NCBI GenBank assembly: GCA_963770765.1
Contig: CAVYQS010000010.1
Span: 1-39,525, forward strand
Source of the DNA: CAVPCY01 sp963770765
Lineage (GTDB): Bacteria > Actinomycetota > Coriobacteriia > Anaerosomatales > PHET01
Length of the DNA stretch: 39,525 bases
Direction of reading: 5' to 3'
The position numbers were made by a program, and so were the translations under genes. Positions 31,851-39,525 of the stretch are shown piece after piece. Under the pieces are notes generated by a model. That model saw nothing but the letters and a program-made list of their open reading frames with translations. It was not told the DNA's origin and ran no database searches. Within the stretch, counting starts at the first letter, position 1. Every line of letters starts with the position of its first letter.

Positions 31851-33264
31851 GACGGACGCATTCGACGCCGTACTCGCATTCTGGCGACCAGCTCTCGCGA
31901 GTGAGGGCGGCCGTTGCGTCTTGGCGTCGAGCGAGCGGCTTCGCACGGATCTCGAGCATGCGGTCGTCGCGTTGAGGTGCGATGAGCCGGCCAAGCTCCA
32001 CCGATTCGAGAGCGGCTCCTATCTCTACGCGAGCGTGGCGCCGTCGTCAGAACCGATCGAGGGGCTCGTGCGTAGAGAGCGCCTGGATGCTGTGGACGGT
32101 ACGGGCACGTCGTTCGTCTTGGAGGATCCCGTCCGCAACGTCGTCTATCTGCCCTTCTCGCCAGATGAGGCCATAAGGGGGTTCCTCGATGAGGGCTACG
32201 TGGCTCCGACCAGTGCCGCCCGTTCGTCTGCGCTGACGGCTTACTACGCGGTCAAGCGGTTCGTTCCGCGTCAGATCATGATGGCAGCACGGTCGGCCGT
32301 TGCTCGTCGCCAGGCCCGCGCACTAAGCTTCCCTCGTTGGCCGATCGAGCCAAGCCTGGACGACTTGCAGCGACTGATTCTCAGGGCCATCCTTCAGGCG
32401 TCTGGAGCTGACGCGATTCCGTTCGTATGGTTCTGGCCTGAGGGCAAGCATGCTGCTCTGATCTTGACGCACGACGTCGAGACCGCCACCGGTCGCGACG
32501 CGGTGCCTGCGTTCATCGACGCCGAGCAGTCGCTAGGCTTCGTGTCCTCGTTCAACGTGGTACCCCACAAGTACGAGGTCTCGCCGTCGCTGCTCGAGGA
32601 GATACAGAGTCGTGGGCACGAAGTGGGCGTTCACGGATGGGACCACCAAGGCTCCATCGTCGCTACTCGCGAGCTGTTCGATGATCGTGCCGCGCGCATA
32701 AACGAAGTGGCGGGCTCGTGGAACGCGGTGGGTTTCCGTTCTCCTTCGACCTACCGCAATTCGGATTGGTTCCAGGACCTCGCCTTCGACTACGACTCGT
32801 CGTTTCCGGATACCGATCCGTTCGAGCCACAGTCCGGTGGGTGTATGAGTGTCTTTCCCTACCATATGGGCAGGCTCGTTGAGCTGCCGATCACGATGCC
32901 GCAGGATCACACGCTCTTCACTCTCCTCGGCGAGAAGGATGCTCGGCTATGGCGCGCCAAGGCCTCAGCGATAGGGGCTCGCCACGGACTCATCTGCATG
33001 CTCACTCACCCGGACACCGATGATGGGTACACCGGCAGTGGTCGGGTCTTCCCGCACTATGTGGAGATGCTTCGAGAGCTTGGTGATGATACCGACCTGT
33101 GGCACGCACTGCCCCGGGACGTGGCTCGGTGGTGGCGGAGCCGAACCCTGACGAGCGTGGATCCGACGGGGCGGATCCTGGAGGGTCCCGCGTCCGAGAC
33201 CGCCATGATCGCGCGGGCGAGCATCGCGAACGGAGAACTCGTGCTGGAGGTGGACTCTCGATGA
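31837..33264 (+). CDS. Polysaccharide deacetylase (CE4/NodB-like) family protein
   Basis: The 475-residue protein has an uncharacterised N-terminal half (1-200), and then a NodB-like domain. Motif 1 is LILTHDVET (D213 as base or metal ligand) and motif 2 is VHGWDHQG with H266 and H270. VGFRSPSTYRNSDWFQDLAFDYDSSFPDTDPF matches the GFRaP / DSS motifs of EPS-associated deacetylases, and LTHPDTDD is a late motif. It would remove acetyl groups from N-acetylated sugars. There is no signal peptide, so it may act in the cytoplasm on lipid-linked units or be exported another way. ATG 31837 was chosen; TTG 31822 would lengthen the overlap. Start/stop overlap with the next gene is 4 nt. Confidence 0.85.
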   Translation: MIRVETDAFDAVLAFWRPALASEGGRCVLASSERLRTDLEHAVVALRCDEPAKLHRFESGSYLYASVAPSSEPIEGLVRRERLDAVDGTGTSFVLEDPVRNVVYLPFSPDEAIRGFLDEGYVAPTSAARSSALTAYYAVKRFVPRQIMMAARSAVARRQARALSFPRWPIEPSLDDLQRLILRAILQASGADAIPFVWFWPEGKHAALILTHDVETATGRDAVPAFIDAEQSLGFVSSFNVVPHKYEVSPSLLEEIQSRGHEVGVHGWDHQGSIVATRELFDDRAARINEVAGSWNAVGFRSPSTYRNSDWFQDLAFDYDSSFPDTDPFEPQSGGCMSVFPYHMGRLVELPITMPQDHTLFTLLGEKDARLWRAKASAIGARHGLICMLTHPDTDDGYTGSGRVFPHYVEMLRELGDDTDLWHALPRDVARWWRSRTLTSVDPTGRILEGPASETAMIARASIANGELVLEVDSR

Positions 33265-34493
33265 TGTCGAGCGCGGTCACGGTCAGCACTCTCTCGCGGC
33301 CGCTCCGGGTGGCGATGCTGGTTCACGGCATGTACCCATGGGATGAGCGGGTCAAGAGAGAAGCCCAGGCGCTGGTCGACGCGGGGCATTCCGTTGATGT
33401 GGTGTGTCTGAAGCAGCACGCCGACGAGCTTCCCAGGGAGACGGTCGACGGCGTACGCGTCTATCGGCTCCCCTTGAGGCGTGCATTGCGGGCCGGTCGT
33501 TGGGCGTATCTCCTCGAGTACGGCAGTTCGTTTCTCGGTTGTCTGTCCTATGTGACCGCGCTGCATCTCCGACGCCGCTACGACGTTGTTCAGATTCACA
33601 CCCTCCCGGACGTGCTGGTGTTCTCCGCCGTCCTGTGCAAGCTCGGCGGCGCGCGGATCGTCGTCGACATACATGACCTGATGCCGGAGCTGTACCGGTC
33701 CAAGTACGGCCTGACGGAAGAAAGTCGGGCGGTGCGCACACTGCGAGCCCTTGAACGCAGCTCCACGGGGTTCGCTGATCTCGTCATCACAGCCAGTGAG
33801 GCGTTCGCTGACCGACTTGTCGCCACAGGGTTGGCCCCGGAGAAGGTGAACGTCATTCTCAACACGGCCGACCCGAGCGTGTTTCCCGCGCCTGAGGCGG
33901 TCAGGCGTCGCGTTTCCGGAGAGGGCTTCACCGTCTTCTGGCATGGCTCCATGGTGCCACGCTACGGCCTTGATCTGGCGATTCGGGGGGTGGGGTTGGC
34001 GCGAGACTCGGTTCCGGGACTGAGGTTCCTGGTGTTCGGGGAAGGTGAATGCGCTGAAGAGATGCACCGACTGGTCGGTGAACTCGCTCTCGAAGACGTC
34101 GTGGTGTTCGGGGGCCAGATATCACATCTTGACATGGCATCGCATCTCGCCGATGCCGACGTGGGGGTTGTTCCGAACATCCCGGACGTACACATCGACA
34201 TGGCCTATCCGACGAAGCTGTTCGAATTCGTTCAGATGGGAGTCCCGGTGATCGCGACGCGTACGAGGATTCTCGAGCGCCGGTTCGATGACGAGGCCAT
34301 CTTCTTCGTGGAGCCGTCTGCGGAGAGTATTGCGGCCGGAATCGTTCGCGTGTACCGAAACCCTGACGGAGCGACTGCCGCAGCGAGGCGTGCGCGTGAA
34401 CTCGTTGACCCGGTGTCATGGGAGCGGATGGGTCGCCGCTACGTTGACTGCATCGAACGGATCAGCGCGGTGTCGACCGGCCGAACGAGCTAG
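33261..34493 (+). CDS. Family 4 glycosyltransferase
   Basis: The 410-residue GT-B protein has an N-terminal domain with HGMYPWDERVKREAQALVDAGHSVDVVCL and VQIHTLPDVLVFSA, then VVDIHDLMPELYRSKYG. The C-terminal half has FWHGSMVPRYGLDLAIRGV and the donor-binding KLFEFVQMGVPVIATRT. These are GT4 signatures similar to WcaI/EpsD-like enzymes. It is the last gene of the operon on this strand. ATG 33261 overlaps the deacetylase stop, with GGAGG at 33246-33250. It ends tail-to-tail with the minus-strand FemAB-like gene, overlapping by 4 nt. Confidence 0.9.
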   Translation: MMSSAVTVSTLSRPLRVAMLVHGMYPWDERVKREAQALVDAGHSVDVVCLKQHADELPRETVDGVRVYRLPLRRALRAGRWAYLLEYGSSFLGCLSYVTALHLRRRYDVVQIHTLPDVLVFSAVLCKLGGARIVVDIHDLMPELYRSKYGLTEESRAVRTLRALERSSTGFADLVITASEAFADRLVATGLAPEKVNVILNTADPSVFPAPEAVRRRVSGEGFTVFWHGSMVPRYGLDLAIRGVGLARDSVPGLRFLVFGEGECAEEMHRLVGELALEDVVVFGGQISHLDMASHLADADVGVVPNIPDVHIDMAYPTKLFEFVQMGVPVIATRTRILERRFDDEAIFFVEPSAESIAAGIVRVYRNPDGATAAARRARELVDPVSWERMGRRYVDCIERISAVSTGRTS

Positions 34494-35515
34494 GCAGCCC
34501 CGCGATACAAGAGCTCTCCAAGCAGCCTGCACACCCATTCCGGGGAGTGTCGGATCACGCCCTTCGCAGCCGAGCCGACCTGTGGCCCGGTGGCATCCGG
34601 CGGACGCCGACAGAGGTGCGTGTAGACCAAGTCGGTTTCGACGGCCCCCCATCCCACCTTGTATGAACGCAGCCCTTCGGCTTCAAGATCCGTGCGCCCC
34701 CAGTCCATGAAGCGGTAACCGGCGCGGCATGCGGCATCCAGCGAAGTCCAGTCGAGCAGGTGTCCGGCGCCCGTATCACGCATGGTGGGATTCGACGCGG
34801 CGAACTTCGTCACGAGTGTGTCCTTGTGCGATAGGAAGAGGCTTGCGGCTGCAGGCCGACCTTGGTCCTCGGCGATGAGCACGAATCCGTTGCCCGTCTC
34901 AACGAGTCTGCGAGCGATCAGATCGAAGAACCTCTTCGGTTGCACGGGCACCCCGTGTCGCCGCCGCGTCATCACATGGAGACGATAGAACTCATCAACG
35001 TCCTGTCGCGACTCGCCGCGTCGAACAGCGATTCCCTCACGACGCGCCTTGTTGCGGAGATGGCGATAGCTCTTGCGCACGTGGAGATCGCCGGGGTCAT
35101 CTGGGAGAGGGATGCGGTGATGATAGCCTCGCCGGACAGGGAAGGCACCTTCATCTGAAGTCAGGCTCGATCGGATCTCCAGATCAGCCACGTGCTCGAC
35201 GCGGGCCAGCTCAACGAGCGGCTCGAGCACGCTGCCCTCGCTGCCCTCGCGCACGAGGAAATGACACTCATCCGTGAACGGCAGGGACACCCAGCGCCGG
35301 GCACCGAACAGGCTGCGGACCTCCACAACCGGGCAGCCTGCGACAACCTCTCCGCCGTGCCGCATGACAATCGCGAACGGTCGGAAGCCGTAGCAGTCAG
35401 CCACAACGGATACCCACGCCTGAGTGTGAAAGACCGTGCTTTCTGCGTGAGAGGCGACGAACTCGATCCAGGATGGGTCGTCGATCTCGACGATGGTTGC
35501 TACGGGGATGCTCAT
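34490..35515 (-). CDS. FemAB-like GNAT acyltransferase, EPS-locus type
   Basis: The 341-residue protein starts MSIPVATIVEIDDPSW. It has an N-terminal half with VFHTQAWVSVVADCYGF, VAGCPVVEVRSLFGARRWVSLPF, and a second GNAT-like half with SYRHLRNKARREGI, DEFYRLHVMTRRRHGVPVQPKRFF, AASLFLSHKDTLVTKFAAS and YRFMDWGRTDLEAEGLRSYKVGWG. These match the FemAB-related family seen in exosortase/PEP-CTERM EPS loci. It likely transfers an acyl or aminoacyl group to a sugar or peptide; the acceptor is unknown. ATG 35515 fits the family start; two further ATGs lie at 35524 and 35527. It runs against the operon and is divergent from the secreted gene at 35786. Confidence 0.8.
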   Translation of the reverse strand: MSIPVATIVEIDDPSWIEFVASHAESTVFHTQAWVSVVADCYGFRPFAIVMRHGGEVVAGCPVVEVRSLFGARRWVSLPFTDECHFLVREGSEGSVLEPLVELARVEHVADLEIRSSLTSDEGAFPVRRGYHHRIPLPDDPGDLHVRKSYRHLRNKARREGIAVRRGESRQDVDEFYRLHVMTRRRHGVPVQPKRFFDLIARRLVETGNGFVLIAEDQGRPAAASLFLSHKDTLVTKFAASNPTMRDTGAGHLLDWTSLDAACRAGYRFMDWGRTDLEAEGLRSYKVGWGAVETDLVYTHLCRRPPDATGPQVGSAAKGVIRHSPEWVCRLLGELLYRGAA

Positions 35516-35522
35516 GGCCTCC

Positions 35523-35528
35523 ATCATA
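35523..35528 (-). promoter_or_regulatory. Candidate -10 box directly before the FemAB-like gene
   Basis: On the minus strand GGGTATGATGGAGGCCATG places TATGAT seven bases before the chosen ATG, so transcription could begin at or next to the start codon (a leaderless mRNA). The same GGGTATGATG context occurs before gatC. No good -35 was seen. If the real start is ATG 35527 or 35524 the box would be coding. Confidence 0.3.
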
Positions 35529-35785
35529 CCCAACGTCGTGCGCGGACGCCTGTATGCACCGAGAACGGCGCGGGTTGTGCTTATGACAGTAAGCACACAG
35601 GTAGAGGTCGTGCTGGCGATGCCAGCGCCCGCGAGCGACTCTCCAGGGTCGTCCACGAATTGTGAGCTGCGTCACTCGCAGCCCGCCCTCGAACCTCTAT
35701 ACGTGTGGAATGGTCGCCGATACACCCTCCGACAAAGGCACGGCTCGCAGTACTCGTGCGGTCCAAGGCAGTTAGAAGGCACGCA

Positions 35786-38700
35786 ATGTACAAACGTCAT
35801 CTCCACCCCGCCCTTGTTACCGTCAAGACAGGAAGGCAGAAGACGCTCGACATCAGACGAGTCCACATGGTCGACATCGTTCGGCGACTGGGGTCGCTCG
35901 GCCTCGCGCTGGTGTTCGCTCTGTCGGTAGTCACGCCCGCGATGCCACAGACCGCGTATGCGGCAGGGAGCAGCTACTACGTTGCGAGCACAGGCTCCGA
36001 CACCAATCCCGGCACGCTGAGCCAACCATTCAAGACCGTGCAGAAGGCGGCCAACACGGCGGGCGCCGGCGACACGGTCTTTGTGCGTGCGGGCACGTAC
36101 GCCGAGCGGGTCACGTTCAGCAAAGCCGGCACTGCAGCGGCGCCCATCGTCATTCGGGGATACGAGTCCGAACGCCCCGTCATCTCTTTGGGCTTCGTCG
36201 TTTCAGCTTCTTATGTGACGGTCCAGCAGTTCGATGTCACGCCTGGTAACGGCAGCGTTGCCGTCAGCGTCTCAGGTTCGAACTCCACCGTGCGCGACAT
36301 CTACGTTCACGACCTGACGCTCGGCAGTGCAGGCATCAACTGTTCCGGGTCCGGGAGCGTCATCGACTCCTGCCGCGTCGTCAACTGGAACGTCAATCAG
36401 GCTGCGACGAAGGGCCAGGCCATCAGCCTGAGTAACGCAACCATGCGAAACACCGTGGTTTCGGGCCTGTGCGGCTACCGCGCTGTCGAGCTCGGGAATG
36501 GCTCTTCGATGATCGGGTGCGACGTCTCTGGCCCGAATGAGGACATTCTCGTCAGCATCCAGGGCAGCAACGTCCTTGTCCGCGGTAGCAAGCTCTCCAA
36601 GATCGGTCGACGTGTCGGTAACAACACGCACACCGAGGGGCTCGGTATCGAGAAGACGTCGCAGTCGGGCAACATCCACGACATCATCATCGACGGCAAC
36701 GTCTTCGCGAACCCGCCCTCGCCGTGGAGTGAGCCGGCTGATGGCGGCCGGTCGTGGGAGGGCCCCCCGTTCTGGGTCTTCTTCTTCGGCATGAACAGCC
36801 CCACGTACACAAACATCGCGTTCACGAACAATGTGTTCTGCAAAGGGGCCGACAGGGTCTGGGATCAGAACCCGAGCGCGGGAGTCATTCTTGGCAATCG
36901 CGTCGCCTACAACAACCTGTTCCTTCTTGGGGGCGACCAGTTTGAGGATGCTTGGACGTGGAAGAACAACATCTTCGCGGCGAATCCCGCGTTCCTGAAC
37001 TCCGGCACGGTCGCCGACCACAACCTCTACGTCTCGCCGGTGGCAAAGCCCTCGAGCCAAGCCAACTCCAAGAGCACCGCTCAGAGCCTCTCGCAGCTCT
37101 TCGTCAATCCTGATGTGTCGGCCGCAACCCGATTCGGACTCGACGCGGACTGGAGTCTGAAGGCCGGGAGTGCTGCTATCGACATGCCGGGCGTGGCCGA
37201 CGGCTTCTCTCCGCTGATCGACCGGAGTGGCACACCGCGCGCGGGGACTCCCGACGTGGGCCCTCATCAGTATGGCGCGACCGTGCCGGCGCCCACCGAC
37301 ACCACCGTGCCGACCGTGAGCCTCACCAACCCCGCTCCGGGTTCCACGGTCTCGGGTTCGGTCGCCTTGGTCGCGAGCGCCTCTGACAACGTGGGCGTGG
37401 CCCGCGTGGAGTTCCGCGCCGACGGCGTGCTTGTCGGCACCGACACCACCGCTCCCTACACCGGCACCTGGGACGCCTCGAGCGCCTCGGCCGGCTCCCA
37501 CACCCTCCAGGCCCGCGCGATCGACGCGGCGGGCAACGCCGCCAACTCGGCGGTCTCGGTCAACGTGCCGGCGCCCACCGACACCACCGTGCCGACCGTG
37601 AGCCTCACCAACCCCGCTCCGGGTTCCACGGTCTCGGGTTCGGTCGCCTTGGTCGCGAGCGCCTCTGACAACGTGGGCGTGGCCCGCGTGGAGTTCCGCG
37701 CCGACGGCGTGCTTCTCGGCACCGACACCACCGCTCCCTACACCGGCACCTGGGACGCCTCGAGCGCCTCGGCCGGCTCCCACACCCTCCAGGCCCGCGC
37801 GATCGACGCGGCGGGCAACGCCGCCAACTCGGCGGTCTCGGTCAACGTGCCGGCGCCCACCGACACCACCGTGCCGACCGTGAGCCTCACCAACCCCGCT
37901 CCGGGTTCCACGGTCTCGGGTTCGGTCGCCTTGGTCGCGAGCGCCTCTGACAACGTGGGCGTGGCCCGCGTGGAGTTCCGCGCCGACGGCGTGCTTCTCG
38001 GCACCGACACCACCGCTCCCTACACCGGCACCTGGGACGCCTCGAGCGCCTCGGCCGGCTCCCACACCCTCCAGGCCCGCGCGATCGACGCGGCGGGCAA
38101 CGCCGCCAACTCGGCGGTCTCGGTCAACGTGCCGGCGCCCACCGACACCACCGTGCCGACCGTGAGCCTCACCAACCCCGCTCCGGGTTCCACGGTCTCG
38201 GGTTCGGTCGCCTTGGTCGCGAGCGCCTCTGACAACGTGGGCGTGGCCCGCGTGGAGTTCCGCGCCGACGGCGTGCTTGTCGGCACCGACACCACCGCTC
38301 CCTACGCCGGCACCTGGGACGCCTCGAGCGCCTCGGCCGGCTCCCACACCCTCCAGGCCCGCGCGATCGACGCGGCGGGCAACGCCGCCAACTCGGCGGT
38401 CTCGGTCAACGTGCCGGCGCCCACCGACACCACCGTGCCGACCGTGAGCCTCACCAACCCCGCTCCGGGTTCCACGGTCTCGGGTTCGGTCGCCTTGGTC
38501 GCGAGCGCCTCTGACAACGTGGGCGTGGCCCGCGTGGAGTTCCGCGCCGACGGCGTGCTTGTCGGCACCGACACCACCGCTCCCTACACCGGCACCTGGG
38601 ACGCCTCGAGCGCCTCGGCCGGCTCCCACACCCTCCAGGCCCGCGCGATCGACGCGGCGGGCAACGCCGCCAACTCGGCGGTCTCGGTCAACGTGCCGGC

Positions 38701-39525
38701 GCCCACCGACACCACCGTGCCGACCGTGAGCCTCACCAACCCCGCTCCGGGTTCCACGGTCTCGGGTTCGGTCGCCTTGGTCGCGAGCGCCTCTGACAAC
38801 GTGGGCGTGGCCCGCGTGGAGTTCCGCGCCGACGGCGTGCTTGTCGGCACCGACACCACCGCTCCCTACGCCGGCACCTGGGACGCCTCGAGCGCCTCGG
38901 CCGGCTCCCACACCCTCCAGGCCCGCGCGATCGACGCGGCGGGCAACGCCGCCAACTCGGCGGTCTCGGTCAACGTGCCGGCGCCGGAGCCAGTGGACGC
39001 GAAGAACGTCGCGCTTGCCGCGAACGGTGGCACCGTCGTCGACTTCTCCGCGCAGTTCGATGAGCGCGCCCTCGCAACCTATGTGATCGATGGCAAGAAG
39101 GAGCACAACGCCTACTACGCAGGCTGGTGGGTCAAGGATCCGCGCGCGTCTGAGCACGTGACGGTCAAGTTCGACGGCCTGTCCGAGGTCAGCAGCATCA
39201 AGACGGTCAACGATGGCGAGTTTGGCGCAGGCGCCGTGACCGTGTCCTACAGCGAGGACGGCTCGACCTTCAACACCATCGGGACGTTCGATTCACTCAA
39301 TCTCACTCCGGGTACCACCAACACCGACGTGGTCGCGTTCAACCCCGTTGAGGCTCGCGAGATCCGACTGGAGTACTCGGAGATGAACGACCCCGTCTGG
39401 TTCCAGATCGCCGAAGTGGAGGCCTATGGGACCCCTGTCACGACGGATCCGCCGGTGGTTGTGGTTCCCAAGGCTCCCGCGCTCGCCGCGACGGCCGGTG
39501 ACGCCAGGGTCAGTCTCTCCTGGGT
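35786..39525 (+). CDS. Large secreted protein: beta-helix, six Ig-like repeats, discoidin-like domain (3' end cut)
   Basis: The open frame runs past the window edge, giving at least 1246 residues. AGAAGG lies 6 nt before ATG 35786, which supports this start over ATG 35867. A long signal peptide ends at AYA59. Residues ~62-490 begin YYVASTGSDTNPGTLSQPFKTVQ and form a right-handed parallel beta-helix of the DUF1565/pectate-lyase-like kind (IVIRGY, NVFANPP, AGSAAIDMPG, DVGPHQYG). Residues 500-1063 are six 94-residue Ig-like domains (SLTNPAPGSTVSGSVALVAS, VEFRADGVL, ARAIDAAGNAAN). Residues ~1064-1216 look like an F5/8 type C (discoidin) sugar-binding domain. A Pro/Val linker and the start of what looks like an FN3 domain (APALAATAGDARVSLSW) follow. 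It probably acts on or binds surface polysaccharide (inference). Confidence 0.85.
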   Translation, partial: MYKRHLHPALVTVKTGRQKTLDIRRVHMVDIVRRLGSLGLALVFALSVVTPAMPQTAYAAGSSYYVASTGSDTNPGTLSQPFKTVQKAANTAGAGDTVFVRAGTYAERVTFSKAGTAAAPIVIRGYESERPVISLGFVVSASYVTVQQFDVTPGNGSVAVSVSGSNSTVRDIYVHDLTLGSAGINCSGSGSVIDSCRVVNWNVNQAATKGQAISLSNATMRNTVVSGLCGYRAVELGNGSSMIGCDVSGPNEDILVSIQGSNVLVRGSKLSKIGRRVGNNTHTEGLGIEKTSQSGNIHDIIIDGNVFANPPSPWSEPADGGRSWEGPPFWVFFFGMNSPTYTNIAFTNNVFCKGADRVWDQNPSAGVILGNRVAYNNLFLLGGDQFEDAWTWKNNIFAANPAFLNSGTVADHNLYVSPVAKPSSQANSKSTAQSLSQLFVNPDVSAATRFGLDADWSLKAGSAAIDMPGVADGFSPLIDRSGTPRAGTPDVGPHQYGATVPAPTDTTVPTVSLTNPAPGSTVSGSVALVASASDNVGVARVEFRADGVLVGTDTTAPYTGTWDASSASAGSHTLQARAIDAAGNAANSAVSVNVPAPTDTTVPTVSLTNPAPGSTVSGSVALVASASDNVGVARVEFRADGVLLGTDTTAPYTGTWDASSASAGSHTLQARAIDAAGNAANSAVSVNVPAPTDTTVPTVSLTNPAPGSTVSGSVALVASASDNVGVARVEFRADGVLLGTDTTAPYTGTWDASSASAGSHTLQARAIDAAGNAANSAVSVNVPAPTDTTVPTVSLTNPAPGSTVSGSVALVASASDNVGVARVEFRADGVLVGTDTTAPYAGTWDASSASAGSHTLQARAIDAAGNAANSAVSVNVPAPTDTTVPTVSLTNPAPGSTVSGSVALVASASDNVGVARVEFRADGVLVGTDTTAPYTGTWDASSASAGSHTLQARAIDAAGNAANSAVSVNVPAPTDTTVPTVSLTNPAPGSTVSGSVALVASASDNVGVARVEFRADGVLVGTDTTAPYAGTWDASSASAGSHTLQARAIDAAGNAANSAVSVNVPAPEPVDAKNVALAANGGTVVDFSAQFDERALATYVIDGKKEHNAYYAGWWVKDPRASEHVTVKFDGLSEVSSIKTVNDGEFGAGAVTVSYSEDGSTFNTIGTFDSLNLTPGTTNTDVVAFNPVEAREIRLEYSEMNDPVWFQIAEVEAYGTPVTTDPPVVVVPKAPALAATAGDARVSLSW
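37283..38974 (+). repeat. Six tandem 282-bp repeats encoding Ig-like domains
   Basis: Units start at 37283, 37565, 37847, 38129, 38411 and 38693, each beginning GTGCCGGCGCCCACCGAC (the first has ACCGTGCCG before it rather than AACGTGCCG). By eye they are identical except at two codons: GTC/CTC in GVL(V/L)GT and ACC/GCC in PY(T/A)GT. In order, the residue pairs are VT, LT, LT, VA, VT, VA. The near-identity at DNA level shows very recent expansion or gene conversion. Confidence 0.95.

Noticed and set aside
35700..35785. Possible c-di-GMP (GEMM-type) riboswitch before the second secreted protein, suggested by GACAAAGGCACGG
   Set aside because: The second conserved block (GACGCAAAGCC-like) and the GNRA-capped stem are missing; a covariance-model scan would be decisive.
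37283..38974. Evenly spaced direct repeats considered as a CRISPR array
   Set aside because: Units are 282 bp, have no unique spacers, and encode a continuous protein of Ig-like domains.
36272..39157. 961-codon minus-strand open frame across the Ig-like repeats
   Set aside because: It is antisense to the secreted protein, which has a signal peptide, ribosome site and domain structure; the antisense frame is a repeat artefact.

Overview
The window comes from a high-GC genome. Genes from about 1.45 kb onward have the character of an Actinomycetota bacterium. A DUF2469-type small protein next to ligA, coupled gatC-gatA, frequent GTG starts and pervasive 4-nt start/stop overlaps fit an anaerobic actinobacterial lineage such as Coriobacteriia. 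That placement is an inference, not a proof. The first ~1.44 kb looks different: lower GC, AT-rich intergenic repeats, and remnants of three sugar-phosphate isomerase/epimerase (TIM-barrel) genes with many frameshifts. It resembles Chloroflexota-type sequence and joins in frame to lipA near position 1441. I read this as a probable chimeric or low-quality contig end, or less likely a decayed foreign insert.

Layout. 1-1443: broken epimerase genes. 1372-2343: lipoyl synthase with a foreign-looking N-terminus. 2340-3383 (minus): a diguanylate cyclase with an apparently complete ferritin-like di-iron domain at its N-terminus. 3687-8018 (plus): DUF2469 protein, NAD-dependent DNA ligase, a CPBP membrane protease, and a second CPBP protease fused to a 2[4Fe-4S] ferredoxin. 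8146-9947: gatC and gatA; gatB is not next to them.

10251-34493: an 18-gene, tightly coupled exopolysaccharide operon. It encodes two DegT aminotransferases, a Gfo/Idh dehydrogenase and two left-handed beta-helix acyltransferases (amino-sugar nucleotide synthesis); a priming phosphoglycosyl transferase; five glycosyltransferases; a Wzx-like flippase, a Wzz-like chain-length protein and a Wzy/WaaL-like polymerase; an AsnB-type amidotransferase; a polysaccharide deacetylase; and a GNAT/FemAB-like acyltransferase. In the middle sits a 1694-residue secreted protein with a CE4/NodB-like domain and a nearly perfect 1578-bp duplication of three FN3 domains plus one LamG domain.

34490-35515 (minus): a FemAB-like protein, convergent with the operon. 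35786 to the window end: a second large secreted protein with a parallel beta-helix domain, six nearly identical 282-bp Ig-like repeats, a discoidin-like domain and the start of another domain; it runs off the edge.

Together the main block describes a Wzx/Wzy-type polymer built on a polyprenyl carrier, containing (di)amino and possibly amidated sugars. It is exported and perhaps deacetylated or bound by the modular secreted proteins. The end of the operon (AsnB, deacetylase, GT4, FemAB) recalls exosortase-associated EPS loci, although no exosortase is seen here. No tRNA, rRNA, CRISPR array, transposase or phage gene was recognised.
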